64,000 bases of DNA, from contig SSNP01000068.1 in NCBI GenBank assembly GCA_006937955.1, positions 2,511,675 to 2,575,674 on the forward strand. Reading direction: 5' to 3'. Position 1 is the first letter of the stretch. Each line of letters opens with the position of its first letter. Below the pieces are notes generated by a model, which searched no databases, had not been told where the DNA came from, and saw only the letters and a list, made by a program, of their open reading frames with translations. A program made the position numbers and the translations under genes. Origin of the DNA: Pachypanchax playfairii. Lineage: Eukaryota > Chordata > Actinopteri > Cyprinodontiformes > Aplocheilidae. Positions 36,401 to 47,424 of this stretch are shown here, piece by piece.

Positions 36401-38559
36401 CTCTAAATTGACCCTAGCTGATAGTGTATGTGTGAATGGTGGTTTGTTTCCATGGTGCCCTGTGATGGACTGGTAACCTGTCCAGGTGTAGCCCCGCCTC
36501 TCATCCAATGGCTGCTGGAGATAAACACCAACTCCTCGTGACACTGAGCAGGAACAAGCTCATAAAGAGGATGACTGACTGATGTGCTACATATGGTTTA
36601 CTAAGCATTAATATTTGATGCTAATAACCTTAGTAATAAAGATATGTTAAACAATGCACTATTAATGTAACTTAATCAGTTAAACTTTTATGATTTATTT
36701 GATATTAACTCTGCACTGTTAAATCTGAATTAATTTATAATGATGGTTCCCTTGAGTACCTTGATTAGTTTTAGTCAGCCCTCGATTGTGTTCTATCTCT
36801 TATTACTCAACCATTCAGTTTCAGTTCAGTTCAGATTTATTTATATGGCACCAATTCAAACTAAAGTTATTTCAATGTACTGCACAGAAACAAAAAGATC
36901 AATTCAACGGGTCCAGATTCAGGGCTGGTTCATTTTAATTGATTATAATAAGTAATTAGATTCAGTAAATTGTGAAATGCCAATTAGTAAAAAGTTTCCT
37001 GTCTAGTAAAATCAGAAGATTGGTTTGAATTAAAATGTCAAAACAATCATCCTTCAAAAACATCCCAAATTGTTGACAGTGGAAAGGAACGACTCCCGTT
37101 TAACAGGAAGAAACCTCTAACAGAACCAGAACCCGGCTCAGGATGAGACCTTCTGCCTCAGCCGACTGGATTTGGGCCAGTCGTCATGTCTATAGAAAGA
37201 TAAACAGAGAAACAGTTAACAGCAGCAATAACAATCAATACAAACATGGAGATTAAAGAGAGACAGCAGAGTGAAGACATGTGGACAGTATGTCCTCCAG
37301 TAGTCCAAACCTATAGCAGCATAACTAAAGGGATGGATCAGGAGGATCAACTCTGTTAGAAACAATATGGAACAATATGATCTCTAATGTCAGATGGAGT
37401 TACTGAATCCTCGAAGTAATAAATACATGAACTAATGTTTCTGCATCACTTTAGGCTCTTAAGTTTAGCAACGTTACGCAGGTGGAAGAAGGTTGTCATG
37501 GTAACATACTTCATATGAGAACTAAAGGACATGTCCTGAACAAAGATAACACCCAGGTTCTTTACCTTCTTGTTGGAGGTCAAATTAATGTCATTCAATG
37601 TAGATAACTGACTACACAACGTTCTCCAGTTAGACCTCATCTAATCACCTCATCCATTAACTCCCTTTATCAAATAAAATCTCACCTTTTATGTTTCACT
37701 CAGATGGGGGACATGTGTCTTTCTGAGTCTCCAGAAGAAGAGGAGGACCACGATAGCCCAGGTCCTCTAAGAGGTGACTTCAAACCCCAGACAGTCCTGC
37801 AGGAGCTGCTCTCTCCTGGTGCAGAGGATTGGCTTGAAAGTCCCCGCAAACGCACACAGACCCTGCCCACGTTTAACTGCCCCCTTATAGGGATGGCAGC
37901 CAAGACCGATGCCCTTAACAGGTGGAGCCGCATTCACGAGAACATAGATGAGAAGAGTGGGACTTTGTCAGAGGACATTTTCAAAATCCTGGACCTGCGG
38001 ACTTCAGGATCATTTTTTGGAGGGTCTCAGATGAGCAACAAGGATGGAGAGGATAGATTTACAGCCCGAAGGGGAAGTGACAATACGTGTTCTTCTACTG
38101 TTGGTTCCCAAAAACCTGAACAGGACACCCAGCCTGTGCAGGTACCATCTGATCAAAAGCATACGGACCCTTTAAAGGTGAGCTGTCCAGTGCAGCAGGT
38201 CAACAGCAAACCGGAACCGAAGGAAGACCAGCTGCAGCTGAACACGTGAGTCATAACAGAGTGGGGGAGGATTTAGTAAAACACGAGCATAAACTTTTTA
38301 TTTTGATGTTTTATTTGAGTGTTTATCTGTTTGTCTCTTTGTTGTTGTTTCTTTCAGTTTGCAGCAGGAGAACAAGGAGCTGAAGGCCACTGTGGCAGAG
38401 CTCCAGGCTGCTCTGGAGGCAGAGCGCCGCCATGTGGCTGCTCTAGAGATCTGTTTAAAAAATGCGGAGCGCAGTCGAGACGAGGCCCAAAAACGCAACG
38501 ATGAGCTACAAAGAAACATTCATAAGTTCTTAGTTGGTGGCAAACAAGCTCCTACTTAA
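21415..38559 (+). CDS. arhgap25: Rho GTPase-activating protein 25
   Basis: Cytosolic GAP for Rac-type GTPases. Exons: 21415-21478, 23647-23849, 24754-24841, 25651-25764, 28046-28250, 34866-34998, 35141-35214, 35333-35454, 35811-35965, 37704-38245, 38358-38559. All junctions are GT/AG and phases join, giving 633 residues (human about 645). Exon 1 encodes MSLKLPRNWDF..., the known ARHGAP25 N-terminus, which fixes the start. A PH domain spans about 47-155 (GWLKKQQRSLVKNWQQRYFV). The RhoGAP domain spans about 160-350, with arginine finger R200 in EEGIFRLPG, then LLKLYLRELPEPVVPWSQY and NKMNVENLATVMG. A charged, low-complexity linker follows. The C-terminus (about 567-625, LQQENKELKATVAELQAALE) is a coiled coil, shorter than in human. 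VPWSQY and GPHMVPILV favour ARHGAP25 over 22/24. The next gene, bmp10, is also its neighbour in human. The 6.6-kb intron 5 is packed with transposons. Confidence 0.97.
24954..25545 (+). mobile_element. TTAA-flanked element, family 1, copy A
   Basis: A 592-bp copy bounded by TTAAAGAGGCCC on the left and GGCCTCTTTAA on the right. It lies in arhgap25 intron 3 and matches the copies at 10559 and (inverted) 55786 along its length. On the minus strand it carries CACTATGAAGGTAAGAAC, unchanged from the other copies. Confidence 0.88.
26002..26042. other. Perfect 18-bp hairpin
   Basis: The arm 26002-26019 (ATTTGGACAGGAGCAGCT) is followed by a 5-nt loop (TGAAC) and its exact complement at 26025-26042. 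It lies in arhgap25 intron 4. The loop is short for a canonical pre-microRNA and pairing does not obviously extend beyond the stem. It may be a small palindromic insertion. Confidence 0.85.
26214..26800. repeat. Interspersed repeat family R, copy 1
   Basis: Begins CAAGTTTATTTATTCATAAA and includes CCCCCATCCTGAGCAGCACG and CTAGCAGAACCCGGCTCAGG. The same words recur at 31648-31900 and 36826-37350. It has no ORF or inverted ends; it looks like a degraded retroposon common in fish. Right boundary approximate. Confidence 0.7.
28262..28640 (-). repeat. Antisense LINE 3'-tail fragments
   Basis: TTTAATCCCCAAAGGGAAAT (about 28280-28300) and CAGAATCAAGCTTTATTGGC (about 28582-28601) are complements of the 3' tails of L2/Rex-type LINEs, which end in GGGGATTAATAAAG-like sequences. 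No reverse-transcriptase frame is attached. In arhgap25 intron 5. Confidence 0.5.
28961..30168 (+). pseudogene. Broken Tc1-like transposase
   Basis: From the ATG at 28961 (MGKKGDLSNFE) the frame encodes an HTH region (ISQSAQLLGFSHTTISRVYK) and is then cut by two TGA codons near 29089 and 29131, both at likely former TGG. Further on, the three catalytic blocks can be read: VAWSDESRF, FQQDNAPCHK and [12 protein letters not shown]. They lie in different frames, and the last block is split by the hAT-type insertion at 29788. The element is dead but its triad layout is recognisable. Confidence 0.88.
29788..30000. mobile_element. 213-bp palindromic hAT-type MITE
   Basis: An exact 8-bp duplication CAATAGAG flanks the element (29780-29787 and 30001-30008). 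The two halves are near-complete inverted repeats starting CAGGGGTGTCAAACTCCAGG. It landed in the PIEHLW codons of the Tc1-like transposase relic. The insertion is younger than the host relic. Confidence 0.95.
30330..31300. other. Intronic stretch, possible old repeat
   Basis: Within arhgap25 intron 5. It starts with CAGTGACATGCGGTGAGGTT, which resembles the terminus of a dispersed fish element, and similar GGTGAGG words recur near 31040 and 31255. I could not match ends or find a frame. Confidence 0.3.
31648..31900. repeat. Interspersed repeat family R, copy 2
   Basis: Matches copy 1 from CAAGTTTATTTATTTATAAA to AGAACCCGGCTCAGGATGAG, with scattered changes. In arhgap25 intron 5. Confidence 0.7.
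32912..33241 (+). mobile_element. 3' end of an L2/Rex1-type LINE, 5'-truncated
   Basis: The frame NRLDKLIRRASSVVGT, then VERRSLNKLLAILDD and HPL-like residues, matches the region after the reverse transcriptase in L2/Rex1-type LINEs. It ends with AGGGATTAATAAAG and a TTCTA repeat, the usual tail. Only the last ~330 bp are present, a normal 5' truncation. Confidence 0.7.
33409..34540 (-). mobile_element. TTAA-flanked element, family 3, carrying an exon-like ORF
   Basis: The left end TTAAAGGGACTTAAGGCAAC and the inverted right end TTAAAGGGACATAAGGCAAG match at 18 of 20 bases, with TTAA at both edges. It is 1132 bp in arhgap25 intron 5. On the minus strand it encodes a first-exon-like ORF ending at a splice donor. 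The TTAA target and AGGGAC start suggest Kolobok or piggyBac. Confidence 0.8.
34014..34291 (-). CDS. Exon-like ORF inside TTAA element, start exon of unknown transposon protein
   Basis: Translation from the ATG at 34291 (AACATGG, a good Kozak context) gives MAAVDLDSNTEG, a Ser/Thr/Lys-rich basic stretch (TTKKKKTLSAASRESKKKYE), then RSRAGTRINIGYAFASWREL and LGVKTDADMAHFLVT. The coding part meets a GTGAG donor after ACCAG at 34014, so it reads as a 278-nt first exon. The last segment resembles an N-terminal motif I associate with transposon-linked proteins in fish, but I cannot name a characterised family. No second exon or catalytic domain lies in the element. It is antisense to arhgap25. It could be a relic of the parent transposase or an accessory protein. 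Confidence 0.5.
36262..36590 (+). mobile_element. Degraded tRNA-derived SINE
   Basis: GGTTGCCTTGCAGGAAGAAG, GTCCTGGGTTTGAAACC (a box B-like motif) and the later words CCTCCCACAGACCAAAAACA and CTGTGATGGACTGGTAACCT identify a widely dispersed fish SINE. It is old and lies in arhgap25 intron 9. Confidence 0.75.
36826..37350. repeat. Interspersed repeat family R, copy 3
   Basis: Shares AGATTTATTTATATGGCACC, GACTCCCGTTTAACAGGAAG and ACAATCAATACAAACATGGA with copy 1. In arhgap25 intron 9. Confidence 0.7.
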
Positions 38560-39064
38560 AAGTCACTTTCAAAACAATATTTATAAATCTGATAGTTGAA
38601 CAGCTGATTTAACCTCGAGTGTCGGAGGCATTTATTGGATTATTTTTAGTCCTTTAAGTAAATTCTCAGCTGATTTATTTGTTCTTGTGAGAATGATCTG
38701 TTCATGAGGTTCACGTGGTGCAGAACGTTCAGTTAGAGACTAGAAACTGTGTTGATTCTACTATGTTTCATAACTGTTACACAATGGAAAAGAAAGAGCC
38801 TGGAATAAGTAAATTATTGACATTAAAATACATGAACCAAATGGATGTTCAAACAGAATGTGTTACATAGATGTCATGTGCAGAAATACAGTGCAAACAC
38901 ATGGTAACCAGTACATTCTGGAAACTTTTCATTAAAATTCAATGAAAACCACATTTATATTCTCATTTCATGAAGTCAAAAAAATATTTATGTGTTTAAA
39001 TGTGCTGAATCAGGAAAATGGAAGTAAAGTGTGACGTGGTGAGAAGTCTGAGAAGATCTGAGAG

Positions 39065-39674
39065 TTAAAGGTGATATACATGATTTCAATTTGCCTAGCT
39101 TAGAATGTCAACAAATGTAAACAAAGTCAAAGAACTCTCAGCCCCTCCCGTCGAGTAGAATTCCTAAGCCACGCCCCCCCCGGTTTGGAAACACTCGTAG
39201 CCCCAGAAGACGACCGAGTGCAAGACACTGGTCTGCAGTTCATTCAAGTACCATAACATGGCGGAATCACCGGTAAGTGAAAACAATATAACAACAAACA
39301 ACTGACATTAATTGTTACTTTGTCCTGAACCTGACGCGGAACCAGCCGGCGGCTGTTTCTCCTGCTGTGACATGGTAGAGTGGTGAACACTCCCAGCAGT
39401 GGTGTGCTGCGGTAATATGTCTCAGTTTTTTAGGAGCACAGAAGCCAAATAAATGCAGAAGTCCGTTTGTCTGGAGAGACTGTCCAATCATTCCTTTTGG
39501 ACCGAACCATTTCGGTTGATGTTTTTAGACAAATACTGGAGAACCACTTAATTGTTATTATTTTTTAATCTTTACAATATATTTTTCTCCATGCTGTGTT
39601 AAAACGTTTTTAATGGGCATGAAAAAAAACATGTTAAGCTAATTTGTTATGCAAATTAAGAATAGCAGCTTTAA
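39065..39674 (+). mobile_element. TTAA-flanked element, family 2, copy 1
   Basis: A 610-bp element between TTAA sites, with left end TTAAAGGTGATATAC and inverted right end TTAAAGCTGCTATTC. It matches 58443-59051 along its length. Inside, at 39258-39272, is ATGGCGGAATCACCG directly followed by a GTAAGT donor. It lies about 500 bp after the arhgap25 stop codon. Confidence 0.85.
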
Positions 39675-41152
39675 TTTACCATAAAATATACCAAACCCTA
39701 CATTAATTAGATAACCTGAAGTTATTTATAAAAACAGAACATTTGACCACATGTTGCTATTTGGAGCACAAAATGTTTTTGATTTCTAATCCTCAGATTT
39801 ACCTTTTTGATTCCACCATCAGATTCTTCCCTCAGGGCCTGTTTGTGTTAGATTTAGAGACCGTGAACGTGACCCAGAACCGTGACATCACATGAAGGTT
39901 AATGAGTGTTGATTACTAGACAACTGGGTTTTAAAATGAGGCATTTTTATGACTTTTTTTGTTGTTGTTGTACTGTCCATAAAATGTTTCAGTGTTACTT
40001 TAAAAACAGAGTATTACATTCTACTCAGGTTTCTTACCTTTAACTCTGACTGTGAAGAGATTTTGTTTCAGCTGGTTGTACAGATGGAAATCATTAAATA
40101 TTCTTAAATATATTATCAGTGGCCTCCATGAATCCACATTTGTTACCCCCTGAGGTCTGTAATGGAGACCACATAGAGGGGCCTCGGTGTGTGTGTGTGT
40201 GCAAGAGGACATTGCCATTATCAAGTCTTCTCAAGCCCATCAGGAAGATGTGATAGTTTGTTGGAGCAACAGTTCAACAAAGCTGCAGATAACAGCACGT
40301 CTGTCAACTGTCAGCTTGGCAGATGAGTGGCAGAAGCAGGAAAAGTTCATTCTTTCCCATCTCAGTGACGCACTGAAATCAGGAGTGTATCTGGGGGTCA
40401 CAAGAAGAAGCTCTGGAATGAAGGACAGTTGCATGGTGGGAAGTGGGTTCAGGTGACTAACTGAGCAGTTAACAAGAGATATGTTGAGAAGCCAGCAAGC
40501 TAGTGTCACCATGTGTGAGATACACGGGAGTGCGTGTGCATTTTTACATGTTAGATGGTGGAAATCTGTCTGTAAACTTCACCTTTGACTTGCAGCTGAA
40601 CGCATGTCATGAGAAATCCTTGTTTGACCCTCAATGAAACAGTGTGAAGGTGCTTCATCACGTCTCATGTTGAATCTTTTCATCATTTCTTTAAAGATCC
40701 TTTTTGTATTAGAAGAACCGACAGAGGAGGGAGTTCCTTTCAGATGGTATCACAGGGTTTTTGTTCTGAGTTTACAGAACTGTTTGGTGCTGAGCAAATA
40801 GAAAATGTTCTACTTTCATGCTTTATTATTGTGGCCCTACACCTCATTGCTTTTCAGATTAATTTAGATGGTCTGATACATCTATCAGACAACACATTCA
40901 GTCACATCAACAGGCCCACATTGTATTTTTGCCAAAAAGAAACGCTCAATGGAGTCTGGAAAGCTGCTTGCAAAACTCCACCATTTACAAAGCAAATAAA
41001 CAAGTGAAGAGAACCCGGAACGCCCACCTAAACCAAATCGCTCGTCCACAAGGAAGAGGCTACAGGACAGTGTTTATAAAATCCTCATTAAGGAAGTTGT
41101 GAGATAACGTACACGCCAGGGCATCACACAAAGTTAAAGGGCAGGCACGCAT

Positions 41153-41157
<5 letters not shown>
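39675..41157. other. Intergenic, no gene seen
   Basis: Between family 2 copy 1 and the AC repeat upstream of bmp10. ORFs at 40187-40456 and 40744-41007 lack domains and splice-site support. Confidence 0.5.
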
Positions 41158-41208
<51 letters not shown>

Positions 41209-41494
41209 GTGTGTTTTGGTATCCTTATGGGGACCGTCCATTGACTTCCATTGATTTTAGTAACTAGATTTATACCTAACCCAAACCCTTTTACTAACCT
41301 TAACCATTACTGATCTATAACTAACCCTAAGACTAACTAAAACTCTATTCACACCATACCTATAAACCTAACCCCTAACCCTAAAAAGGGGAGTCCCCCT
41401 CATGGGGACCAGGCTTTGGTCCCCACAAGAACCCTCGGACCCCAGAAAGATAGTAAAAGTCAGGAAACGGGTCCTCAGGAGGTCAGAAATACAA

Positions 41495-41534
<40 letters not shown>

Positions 41535-41823
41535 GTGTGTTTTGGTATCCTTATGGGGACCGTCCATTGACTTCCATTGATTTTAGTAACTAGATTTATA
41601 CCTAACCCAAACCCTTTTACTAACCTTAACCATTACTGATCTATAACTAACCCTAAGACTAACTAAAACTCTATTCACACCATACCTATAAACCTAACCC
41701 CTAACCCTAAAAAGGGGAGTCCCCCTCATGGGGACCAGGCTTTGGTCCCCACAAGAACCCTCGGACCCCAGAAAGATAGTAAAAGTCAGGAAACGGGTCC
41801 TCAGGAGGTCAGAAATACAAACC
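41158..41823. repeat. Two identical 291-bp units separated by (AC)n
   Basis: Units 41207-41497 and 41533-41823 look identical base for base (period 326), each preceded by an AC microsatellite (41158-41207 and 41499-41533). Each unit contains ATGGGGACCGTCC near one end, ATGGGGACCAGGCTTTGGTC near the other, and CTAACCCTAA words in between. It is a dispersed fish repeat duplicated together with its AC tract, or an assembly duplication. Confidence 0.92.
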
Positions 41824-42254
41824 AAACACTGTGCAATGCAGAGCCCACCATATCATAGATAAGGGACAGAAACACAGAGCTGGGAAGAGAGAGTGGAGCT
41901 CAGAGACGGACGGACAGAGAAGAGGACACAACAGAGATGAGTCGGACAGACAAAGACGAGCCTTGGCCACCCTGTCACCGGAACCACAGTCCTGTTGTAA
42001 GGGACTTCAAAAGGTGTGCATGAGAATAAATGCTGTGAGGTCTGGAGGGGAACAGCAGGAGTTATCAGTGTAAGGGTCAATTCAACTGCTGCTGAGGAAC
42101 CAGAACTGTCTCAGGCTCTTGATGAACTGACTGGACGTTAAACCAAACCTTCAGATTCAGACAGAGTTGAAATCATTTTCTCTTTTGGTTGCATGAGCGC
42201 ATCCACAGGCCATCCCAGAGGGCAGAAACCAGAGTGCTGCAGATTATTTCTCCC

Positions 42255-44134
42255 ATGGCGAGCATTTGGGTCGCTCAACGGGGAACCACTTGCAACTCCC
42301 AGATTGTGTTCTTGCTGTTTTCCATCTTGTTGCTTAACGGGCCTCTTGGCGGTGAGAGCAACCCCATCTCCAGCGCTCATCAGAGACTACGTCCCGCTCC
42401 AGGACTTGGGGACGGACATGGAGGGGTGGTGGATCCGTCATTCTTGGAGCAGGAAGACCTTCGGGAAAACCTGAAGGAACAGATTTTGCGAACTTTCAAC
42501 CTGTCTGGCACGGGTCCTCCACCGCTGGCCCCTGGAAGTGCAAGAGAGGAACCTCCAGAATACATGATGGAGCTTTTTAACCGCTTCGCTAACGACCAGA
42601 CGGCCATGCCCACTGCCAACATCATACGCAGCTTCATAAACGAAGGTACGACTTTGCTTCATGATGCGTAGATGCATTTACATGATAAATCTTTTAAATC
42701 TGAGCTATAGTCCTAATGTTTTATTAGTATTTTCATCAAAGAAAAATAACCTGAATGTTTCTTCTCATACTTTTGTTCAAAGTATCCAAACATGAAAATA
42801 TAAAAAAATGTTTTTTTTTGCAAATTTGTACAAATTTATGCTGCTTCAAGCATGTATGAACTAAAATTAATTCTTTTATTCTCCAGCATGAGAAGGATTC
42901 TGTTGCTTTGAGCTTTTATTTGCAAACATGTAAAAAATATATAAATTATAATTAATATAAATTTTTACAAAATTAATATTTCTTGGTTTTAGAATAAATC
43001 CAGCAGAAATGCAGTGAAACGTTTTAGAGAAAAGTGTTTAACTTTAGGTATTTCTGTCTCTGTCCAGATTCCAGTCCCAGTGTTTTGGGTGTCGGGGGAG
43101 TAAGACGCCACCCACTCCTCTTCAACGTGTCAGTCCCACATCATGAACACATCACGGCAGCGGAGCTTCGCCTCTACACCCTGGTTCAGAATGACCGCCA
43201 CCTTTACGCAGGTGTTGACCGCAAAGTCACTATCTACCAACTGGAATCACATGACTGGTTGGACAACATGACTGATGTAAACACACAGAGAGGAGACGTC
43301 TTCAGAGTGTTAGACAGAACTGAGTTGGTGGAACTGGCGTCGCGTCAGGTTTACGGGACGGATAACGGCTGGGAGGCGTTTGACCTCACGGCTGCTGTTC
43401 AGAACTGGCGTAAATCGGAAGGCGGCACCACACACCGGTTGGAAGTCCACATTTCCAGCATTGCAAGGGACGAGAGCGCTGAAGTCATGAAGGACGAAAG
43501 CAAAGACAAGAGTCCATCTGAAGGAGACATGAAGATTGAAAACAGTCCTGAGGATAAACACAAACCCCTTCTGATTGTTTTCTCTGATGATCAGAGCAAC
43601 GATCACCGTGACGACAGGCGTGAGCTCAATGAGATGATCGATCATGAGACTTCCAGTTCAGTTCGTCAGACCGACACAGCGATGGGCCCAGATGGGCTGT
43701 GGGAGGAGTCAAAAGTGGACAGTTATAACGAAGACCCAAATGAAGAAGACCTCATCCAAATGCATTCTAATCTGATCTACGACACGGCGTCTCGCATTCG
43801 TCGCAACGCAAAGGCGAACCACTGCAAGAAGCAGTCTCTGTACGTGGAGTTTAAGGATATTGGATGGGACACTTGGATCCTGGCACCAACTGGTTACGAC
43901 GCCTTTGAATGCACTGGAACTTGCACCCACCCGCTGACGAAGCACGTCACACCCACAAAGCATGCGATCATCCAAACAATAGTCAGCCTGACCAGCCCTA
44001 AGAAGGTGGCGCCAGCGTGTTGCGTGCCAACCAAGCTGGACCCCATCTCTTTGCTTTATGTGGATGAAACTGGCGTGGTCACCTATAAGTACAAGTATGA
44101 AGGCATGGTGGTGGCTGAATGTGGCTGCAGATAG
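42255..44134 (+). CDS. bmp10: Bone morphogenetic protein 10
   Basis: Secreted TGF-beta-family ligand known in vertebrates for heart and vascular development through ALK1-type receptors. Exons: 42255-42645 and 43068-44134, giving 485 residues, longer than human (424). The start is M at 42255 (CCCATGG), followed by a signal peptide with core IVFLLFSILLL. The upstream in-frame sequence from 42189 begins with TTG and is not the start. The prodomain contains the conserved LLIVFSDDQS and ELNEMIDHE. A furin site, RIRR, precedes the 109-residue mature part NAKANHCKK... . Seven cysteines (HC, FEC, GTC, ACC, ECGC) and TPTKHAII, ACCVPTKLDPISLLY and YKYEGMVVAECGCR identify BMP10. The extra length is mostly an acidic/lysine-rich insert around 43460-43560. 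It is 3.7 kb downstream of arhgap25, as expected from human gene order. Confidence 0.97.
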
Positions 44135-45026
44135 TAGAACTAGTTAAACTCTCTGTAAAGTCTTACTACGAGAGCAGTAAGAAGGTCTGTGAGGAATGAG
44201 AGTGATGGTTGTTGGACTGTTCATGTACTGCTGATGAAACTATGTGCAATCCAAGAGGACAAACATATATGTTACATCACGACACAGAAAGTCATCCAAC
44301 ATGACAAAAGCATGAATATCTGTCACCATCGGTGAAGAGAAAGTAGAGCTGTTCAACAGAACTACAGTCGGTGTGTTGTCATGAAAAGTTAGACCCCCGT
44401 GTCCAAAAGACACAAGATTTCTCAAAGAACTGAGTTTATCCTGCGATCTGTGAAGTCTGGTGGGAACTGGACACTCTGTTGTCCTCCTCCCTCTGCTTTC
44501 CCCTGACATCTGTCTTCCCATTCACTTATCTCTGACCTCCCGCTCAATGCAAACACTAATCAGCACTTCATGTGTCTCGGTGCAGTCGAATGGTCTGCCT
44601 GAGGCAACCTGACAAGCTCTGAACCATGCAGGCCCACCTCCTGCCTCCTACAGACCCCTGATACGTGAGCACTGAGGAAGTGGTGGCAGGATTATTTATC
44701 TCAACCCTGTTTCCCACTTCACGTCTATTTTCCACTCTCTCCAAACCACAGAGATAACAAGGTGTTGGGGTTAGAAAACACATTTACCACGGCTTGTGTT
44801 CGGAGGCCTGGAAGCAATTTTAGGAACTTCTGATGTAGTAGGACATGCGGACAAAGAGAAGAGGGGGCAGGGGTTGTCCACATTCTTCAACCAGCACCAC
44901 GTGCCTTCAGCGTATCTCTGACTGACTCATCCGTCGCTTCGGTGGAAAATCGGCCACTTCTGAAGTAAAAACGGGGTCAAATTGATCTGTTACAAATGAA
45001 ATACTTCCTGTCTGCTGCTTGTGTCT

Positions 45027-45032
45027 AATAAA
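45027..45032 (+). terminator. bmp10: Candidate bmp10 poly(A) signal
   Basis: AATAAA about 890 bp after the bmp10 stop codon; the sequence between is AT-rich and non-coding. Confidence 0.5.
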
Positions 45033-45049
45033 TGATATTTATTGTTTTA

Positions 45050-47420
45050 ATTTATTACGTTCTACAACAGAGTAGATGACTGTATATGTACATTTGTAAG
45101 TTAGTTTAGAGCAAATACTTTTGTACCCATGACGATGCAACTGCAGCATTAAAAACATTGTTTTGTGAGGGGGGAGGTTAATAATTTGTCAAACAATTAA
45201 AAAATAATCAAACAAGTTGCTGGTCCTCACTGGTATTAAAATGTTGTAAGATTTCTGTGTATTACAGTCATCAGTCAAACACAATGTGGAGTCTAATATT
45301 TATTTTCCATAACTTCTGGGCCCAGATATGCATTACTGACATTCTAATCATTCATACCAACACTATCAGCTGAAAGGGCACAGTTCACACACAACACACT
45401 GTAAACAGAACCATGGGAAACTAAGTGGAAGCGCCTCTAATGAATGAAATAGATGAGCTGCTGCTCGCATTGACAGACAGGCTGCAAACAAAAGGGATTA
45501 AAAACCTGTTTATAAGGAGAGAGAACGACAAAACGGTCTAGACGGTGTTATTTACGTGTGTTTCTTTGTCCTCATGCAGTTAGAAAACAGAATAAATATG
45601 AATCCATCAACCTGCAGCCTGTTTGTTCAGTCAGGAGTCATTCTGTATTATTTTAAATGAGAGTGATGAATATTCACATCATATCAAACCATCACTTCAG
45701 TGTTAATGTAAAGATGCATTTTAGTGTTTACAACATGTCAATAGAGGCTTATTAAATAACAGGATTTGGCAGCAGCCGACAAATGAGCAGCGCACTGAGA
45801 AGTCGGACCTTAATGGATCCGCCATGTGCAACAGAGCAAAAACTGTCTAAAAATGTTTAATAGTTAGAGAGCAAGAACCTCGGTGCATGTAACAAGAGGT
45901 GGTCGCTGCTATTTTAGGCTCACTAATTGAATATTTACAGAACTAAAGAGGAAATCTGAATCTGGCCTTTGTCACTGGATGGCAGACGTTCAGTAGATAC
46001 GCTGAAACGGGGAGGTTTCTCTGGACAGTCTTTTTGTTCTGAAATAACTTGTTTAAACAGATTCATCTGACCGCTTCAAAGCAGATTGGAGGATTTTGCC
46101 TACGTGATAAATTTAGGAGCACACCTAACAACAAGTAAACAATGTGAAGGGCTCAGAGTGTGCAGGCGCTTTCAAAGTGTCCTGTGATTCTCCACTGACT
46201 GACATCACGATGCCGGCCGCTGGACGCAGACGTGCTTCTTGATGTGAACGTGTGTTTTATTTGTTTGTGACCCAAAGCAGCACGACTCGCCCTAAACGCT
46301 GACGTGGGGTCTGTAATGGGGCCTGATTGTTTCCGCTTTGGGTCACATTCTTTATCCTGCGATCTGCATGCAACTCCACCTCTCAGCTCTCATCTCACAC
46401 TCCAAAACGCTTCGTTTCCCAGGAAAAACTCTGTTTGCACAATCGCTGCTTCACGTGCTAAATCACCTCCAAATGTTTAAACACCTTTCAGCAATTTACA
46501 TCTCCTGCTACACAGTTTTTCAAAATTTATTGAAAGAATCAGCAATGAAAAACAGATGTTTGGTTTATTTCAGGCGAAACAATCAAACTCAGAAGGGAAT
46601 CGTCTGCAAAATGAGTCGTACAAAAGGCAGATTCATTCTTTCATTCTTTACTGAAAACACTATCTTTCTGTTCCCTGAGAGAATCTTAAAATATGGTATG
46701 AATTGGACTGATACTCATGAGAAAAGACAAAGATTTGTGGAATTTATGCAACACACTTCGCTAACAAATGAATCTTTATGTAATTTGAGTCCAAAAACTT
46801 TTACTAGCTGTTTTTTTTCTCAGACCTCTTTGTAGGCAGCCGTGAACAGTCCAGGACACTTTCCAGATGTTTTGAATCTGGATTCTTGTCTGCCTCCATA
46901 AGACTTTTGTGCTCTGTTTGTTTTGTTTCTCTTACTTTGAACTGTAAATTTATCTTCTGCTGTCTTTGTGTTTGTGGTTGTTTTCCATGGTGGTGAGGAT
47001 TTGTTCTGTCTCTGCTGCGGTTGTTAGACCTCCTCATAGTTCATACTTTTAAATGTTTGAAAGATCTCATCCTCCTGATAGTTCACATTGTAAATCAGGG
47101 ATTTCACTTTCACTAGACATGTGTTGCACGCTTGGTTTCAGTCGGGACTTTGATGAATTGCAGGAAACACGAGTAACTTCAAGCTTTTAGCTCCTCGATG
47201 TGATAGAAGTCAGTTAGACTCCTTGAATTCTGCAGAGTATAAGAGCTGCAGCACAGATAACAAACAACTACTGCAAATATAAAACATCTTTAAAACATGT
47301 GGTTTCATTTGCACAGTTAACCCCCGCCCCCATGGAACTGGTTTGCTGTGTAAACGAGACAGCTGAGATTCCTGGAGTTTACAGGTCACTGACTGCAACA
47401 TCAAAACAGAAACCTGAACT
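45050..47420. other. Intergenic, no gene seen
   Basis: Between the convergent bmp10 and ch25h-like genes. The longest open frame (46338-46835) starts at TTG, has no domain and is AT-rich. No transposon ends were recognised. Confidence 0.5.
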
Positions 47421-47424
47421 CAAG

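Noticed and set aside
41280..41380. Interstitial telomere array
   Set aside because: CTAACCCTAA words are irregular and part of a dispersed repeat, not a TTAGGG array.
42189..42254. N-terminal extension of bmp10 exon 1
   Set aside because: The frame before 42255 starts with TTG and lacks an ATG; the ATG at 42255 has good context and leads into a signal peptide.
46338..46835. 165-aa ORF between bmp10 and ch25h-like gene
   Set aside because: Begins at TTG, AT-rich, no domain, no splice context.
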